Assembly (NCBI GenBank): GCA_016203225.1
Contig: JACQNC010000012.1
Location: 1 to 64,000 of the forward strand
Source: Candidatus Woesearchaeota archaeon
GTDB lineage: Archaea; Nanobdellota; Nanobdellia; Woesearchaeales; ARS49
Reading direction: 5' to 3'
Length of the DNA stretch: 64,000 nt
Every line of letters begins with the position of its first letter. The first letter of the stretch is position 1. Positions 28,876 to 38,086 of this stretch are shown here, piece after piece. Both the position numbers and the translations under genes were made by a program. The notes under the pieces were generated by a model. The model was not told the DNA's origin, searched no databases, and saw only the letters and a list, made by a program, of their open reading frames with translations.

Positions 28876-28989
28876 GCCTCCGGAGGGAGTTGCACCCTCG
28901 ACCTGCGGTTATTTCGGACAGCTGCGTTCGAGATCTCGGGCGCAGCCCGTTGTACGAAACCGCCGCTCTGGCTACTGAGCTACGGAGGC
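28876..28989 (-). tRNA. tRNA-Thr(CGT) with 42-nt intron at canonical 37/38 position (intron about 28911-28952)
   Basis: Acceptor GCCTCCG/CGGAGGC, D stem GCTC/GAGC, anticodon stem GCGGT/ACCGC, T stem GAGGG/CCCTC, U73; bulge-helix-bulge can be drawn at exon-intron junctions. Confidence 0.85.
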
Positions 28990-29131
28990 AGTGAGCGTTT
29001 GGCGCTCTGCACTGCTTTTAAAGCTTACTGCCGTCCCCGGCTGTTGCTGTTGCCACTGTTGTCGTAGCGTTAACAACGGAAACGACGCGACAAACCTGCC
29101 GGGGGAGATCACGCCTGGGACTGCAACTGAC

Positions 29132-29290
29132 CTATTTTATGGCAGCGAGGATCCGTTCTTTCGTCAGCATCTTCTTCTGGCATGAGAAACAAACCAAGTG
29201 CCGTTTGCCTTTCGCGTCCTTGACGTAAGCCCCGATGGGTTTCTTGAGGAAGGTTTCCTTGACCGCGTCACCGCAGACGTCGCACTTCAT
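29132..29290 (-). CDS. Small 52-aa zinc-ribbon protein (below ORF-track cutoff)
   Basis: Manual translation MKCDVCGDAVKETFLKKPIGAYVKDAKGKRHLVCFSCQKKMLTKERILAAIK* with two CxxC pairs; TATA-like tttataaa upstream. Confidence 0.8.
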   Translation of the reverse strand: MKCDVCGDAVKETFLKKPIGAYVKDAKGKRHLVCFSCQKKMLTKERILAAIK

Positions 29291-29342
29291 ACGGTTCCAG
29301 CCCCGCAATAGCTTTATAAAGATTTAGGATGGAAAACGGGTC

Positions 29343-31097
29343 ATGCCCCGCATCGCTGTCGTCAGGAAGGAACGCTGCAACCCGATCGGCTGCGGCAACT
29401 ATCTCTGCATAAGGCTATGCCCGGTCAATAGAGAAGGAAAGGACTGCATCACGAAAGACGAAATGAGCGGCAAGGTCAAGGTAGACCCGCACCTGTGCAT
29501 CGGCTGCCAGATCTGCGTCGTCAAGTGCCCGTTCGACGTCTTCTTCATCACGAACCTGCCCGAGGACCTTTGCAAGACGCCCATCCACCAATATGGGGTC
29601 AACGGGTTCAAGCTGTACAGCCTTCCGACGCCGGTTTTCGGCAAGGTCGTCGGCATCCTGGGCCAGAACGGTATAGGCAAATCAACCGCCATCAAGATCC
29701 TCGGCGGAATGATCAAGCCTAACCTAGGCACGGACAAGGAAGCCGCGTTCGAGGATGTCTTGAAGTTCTTCAAAGGCTCTGAAGCGCAGCGCTTCTTCGA
29801 GAGCGTGCGCGACAACAACATAAAGATCTCGTTCAAGCCTCAACAGGTTGATCTCATTGCGAAATCGGCGAAAGGGACTGTCAAGTCGCTTTTGCAGAAA
29901 GTCGATGAAAAGAAGGAGCTCGACAAGATTGTCGACCTGCTCGACCTGCGCAACGTGCTCGACAACGATGCCTCGACGCTCTCGGGCGGCGAGCTGCAGC
30001 GCGTCGCTATCGCCGCGACAGTGCTGAAAAAGGCGAACCTCTACGTATTCGACGAGCCGACGTCCTACCTCGACATCAAGCAGCGTCTAAATGTCGTCAA
30101 CGTCATCAGGGACTTGGCGACGCCTGACACGGCGGTGTTGGTGGTCGAGCACGACCTCATCATCCTCGACGCGATGACCGACCTCATCCACATCGTGTTC
30201 GGCAAGGAGGGCGCGTACGGCATCGTGAGCCAGCCGCAGGCCACGAGGAACGGCATCAACCAGTACTTGGCAGGCATGCTGAAGGCCGAGAACATGCGGT
30301 TCCGCGAGCACCAGATCAAGTTCTTCACACGGCCGCCGGCCAAGGAAAGCAAGGAGCCCGCGGTCGCGTCCTGGAAAGGGATAAGGAAACAGTTCAGCAA
30401 GTTCAGGCTGGAGGCGAAGGAGGGTTTCGTCAGACGGAACGAGGTCGTCGGCATCCTGGGCGAGAACGGCATCGGCAAGACCACCTTCGCGAAGATACTC
30501 GCGCACGTCGACAAACCCGACACCGGCGAGATAGATGAGAAGGTGGTCGTCGCGTACAAGCCACAGTATCTCGATTCGGAATCCACTGAACTCGTCATGA
30601 CCTTGCTCCAGGACGCGCGCCAGTACGAAGCGCAGCTCATCAAGCCTCTGGATCTCGCGCCCCTCTTGACAAAGCAGCTCAACCAACTCTCAGGCGGCGA
30701 ACTGCAACGCGTAGCGATCGCGGCGACGCTCGCGAAGGACGCGGACATCTATCTTTTGGACGAACCGTCGGCTTACCTCGATGTCGAGCAGCGCATGATC
30801 GTCTCGAAGGCCATCAAGGAACTCACGGAACTCAGAGGAAAGCCCGTGCTCGTCATCGACCACGATCTCCTGTTCATGGACTACCTCTCCGACAGGATAA
30901 TGGTGTTCACAGGCACGCCTGCGTTGCACGGCGCCGCGCAGGGCCCGTTCGCGATGGAGGACGGCATGAACGAGTTCCTGAAGGGCATCAACCTGACGTT
31001 CCGGCGCGATGACGAGAGCAACCGTCCGCGGTTGAACAAGCAGGATTCGCGGCTCGACAGGGAACAGAAGGGGTCGGGGAAGCGGTATTACGCGTGA
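29343..31097 (+). CDS. abce1: ABCE1/Rli1 ribosome recycling ATPase
   Basis: N-terminal Fe-S cysteines (CNPIGCGNYLCIRLCP, CIGCQICVVKCP), twin ABC domains with LSGGELQRVAIAAT. Confidence 0.96.
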   Translation: MPRIAVVRKERCNPIGCGNYLCIRLCPVNREGKDCITKDEMSGKVKVDPHLCIGCQICVVKCPFDVFFITNLPEDLCKTPIHQYGVNGFKLYSLPTPVFGKVVGILGQNGIGKSTAIKILGGMIKPNLGTDKEAAFEDVLKFFKGSEAQRFFESVRDNNIKISFKPQQVDLIAKSAKGTVKSLLQKVDEKKELDKIVDLLDLRNVLDNDASTLSGGELQRVAIAATVLKKANLYVFDEPTSYLDIKQRLNVVNVIRDLATPDTAVLVVEHDLIILDAMTDLIHIVFGKEGAYGIVSQPQATRNGINQYLAGMLKAENMRFREHQIKFFTRPPAKESKEPAVASWKGIRKQFSKFRLEAKEGFVRRNEVVGILGENGIGKTTFAKILAHVDKPDTGEIDEKVVVAYKPQYLDSESTELVMTLLQDARQYEAQLIKPLDLAPLLTKQLNQLSGGELQRVAIAATLAKDADIYLLDEPSAYLDVEQRMIVSKAIKELTELRGKPVLVIDHDLLFMDYLSDRIMVFTGTPALHGAAQGPFAMEDGMNEFLKGINLTFRRDDESNRPRLNKQDSRLDREQKGSGKRYYA

Positions 31098-31111
31098 AAA
31101 GATTTCTCTTG

Positions 31112-31894
31112 TTATGACTGGAACTTGCGTGCGAACACGAGGAATGCCGTGTGCCCGACGCCGCGGTTGTCCGGTCGCGAGCGTTGCGCGTCCACGACCC
31201 AGTCGCGCTGGATGAGCTCGACGCACTTGATGAGCTGCAGGCGTTTGTCTTTCCTGATGGCGTCGGCCAACTGCATGACTTGCGAGACGTGAGGGCAGTA
31301 TCCCGCGAGCCAGCCGCCGACCTTGAGCGCCTTCGCGACGACGGGGATCGTGTGCCACGGCTCTGGCAGGTCGAGCGTGAAAAGATCGACGTTCTTCTCG
31401 GCGACGTTTTTTGTTATATCGCCGTGCTTGAGCGTGACGTTCGTTAACCCGAGAAGCTTGATGTTGGCCTTGACGTTCTCGAGGAAGTCGTCGCGGATCT
31501 CGTACGTCACGACCTTCTTCACGTGGCGCGCCAGGAAGCATGCCATCGCGCCTGAGCCCGCGCCTGCGTCTACTGCGAGCGAATCCGCGCCGACGCCTGT
31601 CTCGGCGAGGATCAATCCGAGGTCCTTCGCCATCACTGTCTGTGCTTGTTTGCGTATGCGTTTGAACATGTCAGGAAAGGTGGGCGAAAGCACTATGAAT
31701 TCCGTGCCTTGGGAACTCTTCACGATCGATCCGTCCTTGGCTTTCAGGTCCTTGGCCTTGATCGTGCCGTGCATCGTGCCGAAGTCCTTTGCGATATCAG
31801 AGACGAAGTACTCGTGACGCTTGGTGATCGTGACTTCCCGGTCGAGTTCCTTCACGTATTCCTTTTTCTCGCGTTGGATGAGGAGTTTGTGCAT
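31112..31894 (-). CDS. trmI: tRNA (adenine-N1)-methyltransferase, TrmI family
   Basis: AVDAGAGSGAMACFLARHVKKVVTYEIR; LDLPEPWHTIPVVAKALKVGG. Confidence 0.88.
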   Translation of the reverse strand: MHKLLIQREKKEYVKELDREVTITKRHEYFVSDIAKDFGTMHGTIKAKDLKAKDGSIVKSSQGTEFIVLSPTFPDMFKRIRKQAQTVMAKDLGLILAETGVGADSLAVDAGAGSGAMACFLARHVKKVVTYEIRDDFLENVKANIKLLGLTNVTLKHGDITKNVAEKNVDLFTLDLPEPWHTIPVVAKALKVGGWLAGYCPHVSQVMQLADAIRKDKRLQLIKCVELIQRDWVVDAQRSRPDNRGVGHTAFLVFARKFQS

Positions 31895-31986
31895 GATTGA
31901 TTTTGCCGTCTGAGCGTTTATATATCTTGTGCTCCACCACTATCTTTTTATACGACTGACGAGACCGCTCAGGCACGAGGTGCTCT

Positions 31987-32331
31987 ATGAAAGCAATCAT
32001 CCCGATTCTTGCGATCCTGTCCTTGCTGCTCGTCGCCTGCGGCCAGACCGCGCCCGTCGAGGAGAAGTCCGGCGAGACTCTCGGGACAGCCGACCAGGTC
32101 GTCACGATAAACAGTTTCAAGTTCAGTCCTGCCGAAGTAACGGTGCGCACGGGTCAGACTGTGGTCTGGAAGAACCAGGACAGCGCCTCTCATACGATCG
32201 CCATCGATGGCACCGAGAGCCCTGAACTGTTCAATGGAGACACATGGAGCCACACGTTCGACACCGCTGGCACGTTCGATTACCTCTGCGGAATCCATCC
32301 GAGCATGAAGGGCACGGTAGTGGTTGAATGA
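31987..32331 (+). CDS. Cupredoxin (plastocyanin-like) lipoprotein
   Basis: Lipobox LLVACG; VVWKNQDSASHTI...GTFDYLCGIHPSMKGTVVV copper ligands. Confidence 0.9.
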   Translation: MKAIIPILAILSLLLVACGQTAPVEEKSGETLGTADQVVTINSFKFSPAEVTVRTGQTVVWKNQDSASHTIAIDGTESPELFNGDTWSHTFDTAGTFDYLCGIHPSMKGTVVVE

Positions 32332-33029
32332 GCAGGATCTGGACTGCGTTCATCTTCGGCATCATCGTCACGTTGGCGATGAATGCACTGGACATGCTTT
32401 ACCACGTCGTCACGGATACTGCCGTCCACTTGAACTATGTCGCGGTGAAGTTCACCATCATCTTCGCGACGGTGTTCCTGATCGCGCTCGTGATCGGGCG
32501 CGGAAAGACGCCAGGCATCGTGACTAGCGTCCTGGGGCCGGTCGCGTTCTATTTCTATTACTCTGTCGCGTCGCCGACTCTGGATAGGAGTATGTTCACT
32601 ATCGATGAGGCCGTCTGGTATGTCGTTGTGCACGTCATCGCGTTGGCGATAGCGTACTTGCTCGCGCAATCCTTTGTTGTGAAGCAGAAGGGCGGAAGAC
32701 TGCCGTTCGCGATTCTCGTGTCTTTGGCCGCGCTTCCTCTTTATTGGGGTTGGCTTATGGCTTTGGTGAAGCTCGGCGGCGGGCTTGATGAGGACACGAC
32801 CAAGGTCATGACGATGGGCGCGGCGTTTCTCTCGTTGGCCATCCTGTTCGTGTTGATATATGGCGCGACCTGGTTCTGCAAGAAAGGTCACTTCCCTGGC
32901 TTCGCAGCAGGGCTCGTGTTCGGCATCATCAGCGTCATCACCGGCGCGACCGTCCTTGACGCGTTCGTACGGATCTTCGTGATAGGCATCCCCTACGTGC
33001 TTGCGCATCAGTTGAAAGGTGCGGCATGA
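32328..33029 (+). CDS. Multi-TM membrane protein
   Basis: ORF with regularly spaced hydrophobic segments, 4-nt overlap with upstream and downstream genes. Confidence 0.65.
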   Translation: MSRIWTAFIFGIIVTLAMNALDMLYHVVTDTAVHLNYVAVKFTIIFATVFLIALVIGRGKTPGIVTSVLGPVAFYFYYSVASPTLDRSMFTIDEAVWYVVVHVIALAIAYLLAQSFVVKQKGGRLPFAILVSLAALPLYWGWLMALVKLGGGLDEDTTKVMTMGAAFLSLAILFVLIYGATWFCKKGHFPGFAAGLVFGIISVITGATVLDAFVRIFVIGIPYVLAHQLKGAA

Positions 33030-33289
33030 ACAAGGCTGTCGTAAGTGTCATAACAGCATTTGTCGCGGGCATCGCGGGAAGCATCCTGACATTCGTTCCG
33101 CCGCAGGTCATCCGATCCTGGGGATTGGACTTTGGCATGCACGATGACCGCGTGCTGATCGGGGTGTTCGCATTAGTCATCTGCGTAGTCGCGGTCTACA
33201 AACTGCTACTCATCCTGTTCGGCAAGCCCGAGAAAGCCTTTGCTGCGCCCGCCAGGCACGCGAAGAAACCGAAGAAACGCAAGCGCTGA
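33026..33289 (+). CDS. Small membrane protein
   Basis: Two hydrophobic segments, basic C-terminus; overlapping translational context. Confidence 0.6.
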   Translation: MNKAVVSVITAFVAGIAGSILTFVPPQVIRSWGLDFGMHDDRVLIGVFALVICVVAVYKLLLILFGKPEKAFAAPARHAKKPKKRKR

Positions 33290-33333
33290 TTCTGAAAGGT
33301 TTTTATAGTCTCACGAAGCGAACCAGTGATACC

Positions 33334-33406
33334 GCGGAGGTACCGAAGCGGCTAACGGGCTCGCCTGCAGAGCGAGTTTTCCTGGGTTCGAGTCCCAGCC
33401 TCCGCT
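33334..33406 (+). tRNA. tRNA-Cys(GCA)
   Basis: Acceptor GCGGAGG/CCTCCGC; anticodon arm CTCGC-CTGCAGA-GCGAG; T loop TTCGAGT. Confidence 0.93.
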
Positions 33407-33536
33407 TGAGAAAGCATCACTGAACGCTAGTCTACTTTAGTGAATGAAGGCAGTGTACTTGTTTTTGCCCATAGCTGATGTTTGGCCAAGTGTCCACTGG
33501 AAAGTTTTAAAAGCGTTTAAAAGAGGAGTCCCTCCT

Positions 33537-33611
33537 GGGCCTGTAGCTTAGCCTGGATCAAGCGCTTGCCTTCTAAGCAAGAGAACGAGGGTTCAAATCC
33601 CTCCAGGCCCG
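33537..33611 (+). tRNA. tRNA-Arg(TCT)
   Basis: Acceptor GGGCCTG/CAGGCCC; anticodon arm CTTGC-CTTCTAA-GCAAG; T loop TTCAAAT. Confidence 0.93.
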
Positions 33612-34688
33612 TCAGTCCAACCAATCCTTTGCCTTGATCTTCTCGGGTAGGTATTTCTCTGAGATGAACGTGATGCCGCGCGCGCTCAATGCCTGGATTT
33701 CGGCCTTGGCGCCGTACTGTTTCATGAGCTTGAACTGGCGCTGCCATGCCTTGTTGTTCTTGAACCAGTCGTACTCGCTTATCTGTTTCAGCCGCGCGAT
33801 GTCGACGTCCTTCATCTTGATCAGGTGTTTGGAGAGCCCGTACTTCTCGATGTCGTCTGCGGTTATGCCGAGGAATTTCGCTGACGGTATCGCCTGGGAT
33901 TCCGAGATGTGCGCCAGGTTGATGGAGCCGAATTTCAGCACGGAGTAGATGTAGAATCCGTACGCGTCGAAGTCGCACAGGACGTACACCGGCAGTTTGT
34001 GCTCCTGATTCAGTCGTTGCAGCAGTCTTCGGATGCCTCGGGTGGTCTGTCCTTGCGAGGTCAGGATTATGCACTTGTGCTTGTCCCAGTACTTGTCCTC
34101 GTGCAGGCGCTCCCACACGGCGGCTTTCTCCATGTAGATGACATAGTCTGCGCTGACTTTCTTGAACTTGATCTCCTCGACGTTGGAGGGGATAGACCAG
34201 CCGCCCGAGCCGAGCTTCGACCAGTCGATCGCGTCCCCTTTGTCCTCGATGATTACCTGGCCCGCGACAGAGCCGTTCTTGTTGGCGTTGATGTTCAGCT
34301 GTTCACGCGAGAACTCGGTGATGAGCTCGAGGTCCTCGATCGCCTTGTCGCTCTCGGTCTGCTCATCTACGATGTTGATGTTCGAGCCAGGGATCGTGCG
34401 CTTGGCCATGTAGAACACGTCTCGCAACGAGGCATGCTTGCCGAGGTCGAGCAGTTGTTTGGATACCTTCGCGACCTCAAGCGTCTGGACGAACTTCTTG
34501 ACGTGGCCGACGTTGAAGAATATGCGTTCTGCGGATTTCTTGCCGAGCTCGAGCGTCTTGGTCCTCTCGTTGTACTGGACGTTCGAGAGCGCGCGGACAG
34601 GGACGTCGAGTTTCGGCTGCTTGCCTTTCTCGATGTCCTTCGCCAACTCTTGGCCGAGCTCGACGAGTCTCTTCTTCGGCTCGGTCAT
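33612..34688 (-). CDS. top6A: DNA topoisomerase VI subunit A (Spo11-like)
   Basis: Full-length Top6A-like; LRDVFYMAKR catalytic Tyr region, LCDFDAYGFYIYSVLKFGS Toprim. Confidence 0.93.
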   Translation of the reverse strand: MTEPKKRLVELGQELAKDIEKGKQPKLDVPVRALSNVQYNERTKTLELGKKSAERIFFNVGHVKKFVQTLEVAKVSKQLLDLGKHASLRDVFYMAKRTIPGSNINIVDEQTESDKAIEDLELITEFSREQLNINANKNGSVAGQVIIEDKGDAIDWSKLGSGGWSIPSNVEEIKFKKVSADYVIYMEKAAVWERLHEDKYWDKHKCIILTSQGQTTRGIRRLLQRLNQEHKLPVYVLCDFDAYGFYIYSVLKFGSINLAHISESQAIPSAKFLGITADDIEKYGLSKHLIKMKDVDIARLKQISEYDWFKNNKAWQRQFKLMKQYGAKAEIQALSARGITFISEKYLPEKIKAKDWLD

Positions 34689-36316
34689 TCTTCCTCCTTG
34701 ACCGTCATCTTGATCTTGTTCTCGGGCTCGTCGCTCTCATCTGCCTCGATTTTCGCGGTATTAGACGCGATGAATTCCTTGTTCTTGGCCAGCATCTCCG
34801 CGAGCGCTGCCTGGATCCTGCTCTTGGTTATTCCCGCGAGCGACGCGATGCTGTCCGCGACCTCCGGGATGTATTTCTCGAAGATGGTGACGCGTTCGCG
34901 CTCTAGGCCCACGCGGCGTTTCTTGTTGACATAGGAACCGAGTTGCCTGCCGCATTCCTGCAGCGCAAGCTTCATCTCCTTGACGATCTCTGGATAGTGC
35001 GCGATTGCCTCTTTCGCCTCTGACGTGAACGGCGGCCAGACGCTCGCGAGGTGCACCGCGACAGTCAACGGTCCCACGGGCAACGAGCCTGAGCTCTGTG
35101 ACAGACCATACGGTTTCCAGTTGGTCTGGATGACGCTCTTTGTCGCAGCGCACGCTGACTGTTGGTAGAGCAGAGGCACGCGGTTGGCGAACCGCATGAG
35201 GCGTGCGGGCTCGTCTCCTGGCTGTTGGCCTCCATAAGCGAGTCCGACCTCGATGACGAATGGGATGCCGCGATAGACTTCAGGCGAGCGAGTCACGGTC
35301 GCGTAGAACTCCGCCGCGACCTCCTTCTTGAGGCCTTTCTCGAGCAGTTGTTCACCGATGGGCACGATGCAGTCCGTGGGCGGCGCGATTATCTTGGTGT
35401 CCTTGATCGCCTGCATGAGCTTCTCGACGTGCGGCAACTGCAGATTGCCCGGTTTCTCGTTGCAGGCGAAGCCCGCCTTCTCGCATATCTCCTTCGCAGT
35501 CTGCGGCCCGACGCGCGAGAACTCGTTAGTGAGGAAGCTCTGCATCGTGCGGCTCTCGGTGGCCTTGATCATCTTGAGCATGATGCCGAGTTCGACGCCG
35601 TACGGGTGCGGCTTGATCTCCTGCGGCTCCTTGGGGAGTTTTTCTATGGCGCGCGCGAAGATGAGCTGCTCCGCCTTCGGTGTCGTGTAGATGAGGGTTG
35701 CGTGCGGGTTCACTATCGCGGTGCCCTTTACGTACGCGTCTACGCTCTGGTCGCCTTTCTGGTAGGTGGCTTCGATATCGAGCTCGATGCGCGTGCCGTG
35801 TTCCTTCTTCCATTGGACCTCCTCGTCCTTGAGTATCTCGGGCTCGTTCCTTTGCGTGTTGAGATGCAGTTCGAAGTAATGAGCGGGATGGTTCGGGTCG
35901 ATGCGGCTCTTGATCCGCGCCGGGCGCCCGGTCGTCAGCTGCGCGTAGAGCACGGCCGCCGAGATGCCGATGCCTTGCTGGCCGCGGGACTGCTTCATCG
36001 AGTGGAATTTGGAACCGTACAGGAGCCGCGCGAAGACGTTCGGGATATTCTTGCGCACGATGCCGGGCCCGTTGTCCTCGACGATGATGCGGAACCTGTC
36101 GGGGCCCATTTCGATGATCTCGATCGAGATCTCGGGCAGGATTCGCGCCTCTTCGCAGGCATCGAGCGAGTTGTCGACAGCCTCCTTCACCACCGTGAGG
36201 AGCGCTTTGCGCTTGTTGTCGAACCCGAGCAGGTGCCTGTTGCGTTCGAAGAATTCCGCGACAGATACCTCGCGCTGTTTCTCCGCGAGCTTCAGCGCGA
36301 TTGGTTTTTCTGCCAT
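34685..36316 (-). CDS. top6B: DNA topoisomerase VI subunit B
   Basis: GHKL motifs VKEAVDNSLDACEEA, VEDNGPGI, SRGQQGIGISAAVLYAQ. Confidence 0.96.
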   Translation of the reverse strand: MAEKPIALKLAEKQREVSVAEFFERNRHLLGFDNKRKALLTVVKEAVDNSLDACEEARILPEISIEIIEMGPDRFRIIVEDNGPGIVRKNIPNVFARLLYGSKFHSMKQSRGQQGIGISAAVLYAQLTTGRPARIKSRIDPNHPAHYFELHLNTQRNEPEILKDEEVQWKKEHGTRIELDIEATYQKGDQSVDAYVKGTAIVNPHATLIYTTPKAEQLIFARAIEKLPKEPQEIKPHPYGVELGIMLKMIKATESRTMQSFLTNEFSRVGPQTAKEICEKAGFACNEKPGNLQLPHVEKLMQAIKDTKIIAPPTDCIVPIGEQLLEKGLKKEVAAEFYATVTRSPEVYRGIPFVIEVGLAYGGQQPGDEPARLMRFANRVPLLYQQSACAATKSVIQTNWKPYGLSQSSGSLPVGPLTVAVHLASVWPPFTSEAKEAIAHYPEIVKEMKLALQECGRQLGSYVNKKRRVGLERERVTIFEKYIPEVADSIASLAGITKSRIQAALAEMLAKNKEFIASNTAKIEADESDEPENKIKMTVKEEE

Positions 36317-36885
36317 GTGTCACCCAAAATCTCTTTTTTCCTGAGCTCCTTGCGGCGTTGCTCGAGCCATTTGTACACGCTCGCGTGCGGCTGTCCCGCC
36401 AAAAGGCTTTCTATGGCCTTGCGCGCCACGGGCAATTCCTCGAGCTCGCCGATGAGTCCGACGGTCTTGCCGTACACGCTTAGGTGGATTCCGGTCAGCT
36501 CTTCGATCGTCCTGCGCGATTTGCCGTCCTCACCGATCACGCGGCCCTTGAGTCGGATCGCGTCATTGTCGGTCTTGGCGAAATCCTTGACATTCAGGAT
36601 CTCTATCCCGTAGTCGGGTTTGAGCAGGAGCTTCGCGAGTTCAGGGCTGAACCCTCGCCCGATGGCCAGCACGATCTCCCTGCACACGTACAGGTTGAGC
36701 GCGTCCTTGCCTTCGATCGTTACTACTCCCTCTGTGGAGTCGACATCGATCCCGGTGCCGCACGCGCTCTCGAGCTGGCGCTTGCCTTCTCCCTTGGTCC
36801 CGATGAGGACCGCGATGCGGTCTTTCGGGATACGCAGGCTGTAGGCAAACTCCTCTGCCATCGGTTTGCGGGGTTTGGTTGCCAT
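36292..36885 (-). CDS. KH-domain RNA-binding protein (Dim2/Pno1-like)
   Basis: LRIPKDRIAVLIGTKGEGKRQLE and RVIGEDGKSRRTIEELTGI. Confidence 0.9.
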   Translation of the reverse strand: MATKPRKPMAEEFAYSLRIPKDRIAVLIGTKGEGKRQLESACGTGIDVDSTEGVVTIEGKDALNLYVCREIVLAIGRGFSPELAKLLLKPDYGIEILNVKDFAKTDNDAIRLKGRVIGEDGKSRRTIEELTGIHLSVYGKTVGLIGELEELPVARKAIESLLAGQPHASVYKWLEQRRKELRKKEILGDTWQKNQSR

Positions 36886-36887
36886 AT

Positions 36888-37598
36888 TTAAGCCTTGACT
36901 TTTTGCCCTAATTCATCTACGGTGAGCTCGACGCCGAGCTTGTTCGCGAACGAGACGACATTCTTGATGTCGCGCGTCAGGTATTCCTTCGCGTTCGGGT
37001 CCTCGAGCGTGGTCGTCTGGCTCATGTCGATGATGACCGGTTTCTCGTTGCTGTTTAGGATGTTGAAAGGGCTCAGGTCGCCGTGGACTAGTCCTGCCTT
37101 GTACAGCTTGCGCATCTGCGCGATAAGATCCTCGATGAACTCGGCAGGTCTCTTTGGCAAGGCATCCTTGACTTTCTGCGCCGCGGTCTCGTCTCCCACG
37201 AGTTCCATCACGAGCACGTTGAACAGATGCGTGATCGGTGTTGGAACGCGCACGCCTGCCTCGCGCGCCTTCAGGAGGTTCCTGAATTCGCGCTGGGCCC
37301 ACGCGAACACGACTTTCCGTCGCTGCCGGTTGAGTTTCGGGAACCGCGGGTCGGTGCGGATTGACTCATACATCCTGTTGAAATCGCACGTGGACAATCG
37401 ATAGACCTTGATTATGACTGTCTCGTCCTTTGCTTTCGCGAGAAAGACTGTCGCTTCCTTGCCCATGCTCAGGTGTCCGATTAGGCCGTCGATGACTCCT
37501 TTGGTGATGAGCGACTGGACCTGTTTCTCGGTGAACCTGTCGAACACGGACGCGAACGTCTTCCATTCTTCCCTGCCTGTCGTGGCCATGCGTGGCAT
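36888..37598 (-). CDS. rio1: Rio1-type serine kinase
   Basis: LSMGKEATVFLAKA, LVHGDLSPFNILNSNEKPVIIDMSQ. Confidence 0.93.
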   Translation of the reverse strand: MPRMATTGREEWKTFASVFDRFTEKQVQSLITKGVIDGLIGHLSMGKEATVFLAKAKDETVIIKVYRLSTCDFNRMYESIRTDPRFPKLNRQRRKVVFAWAQREFRNLLKAREAGVRVPTPITHLFNVLVMELVGDETAAQKVKDALPKRPAEFIEDLIAQMRKLYKAGLVHGDLSPFNILNSNEKPVIIDMSQTTTLEDPNAKEYLTRDIKNVVSFANKLGVELTVDELGQKVKA

Positions 37599-38086
37599 GG
37601 ACTTTCTGTCAGAAATAAGCTTTTTAAAGGTATGCTTGGTTTATTTATAAATACCCCTTCTGGACTGGCATAAAATTTATATACTCCAGACTATACGTTT
37701 TGGCTAGGGGTTGTATTCGTGAACCTTCTGAGGAAACGACGAAGGGGAACTGGACTCAATCATCAGCCTGCCACCAAGGAGCTCACGGAAGCAACCGACA
37801 ACGTCGGGCAATGACCGTGTGAGTTAGTGTCGCTGGCACCAAGCGCTCACGCGCAGAATCACTATCGCAATCATCAATCCGCACTGCGGAACAAGTTCAT
37901 CCAACTCACGTTTGTCTCTTATGGACAACCACCGGCCATAAACACATCGGCCTCATCGTGCCTTTTCAAAGGCTGTTGGACCCACTTGTTCTGGGAGGGA
38001 AGGTTTTGGTCATCACGTTCACGACAACATCCTGGTTTGGAGATCGGTGAACAGCCAGAACTCTTTCTGCACAGTGGAGGCATACC

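Noticed and set aside
33909-34934. 341-aa plus-strand ORF
   Set aside because: Antisense to top6A; artefact of codon bias.
35162-36613. 483-aa plus-strand ORF
   Set aside because: Shadow ORF antisense to top6B, with low-complexity LDELVR-type composition; top6B is unambiguous.
37690-38086. RNase P RNA in the dnaG leader
   Set aside because: A ctgaggaaac segment resembles CR-I, but the matching CR-V (ACAGAAnnnGGCUUA) and overall layout are not seen.
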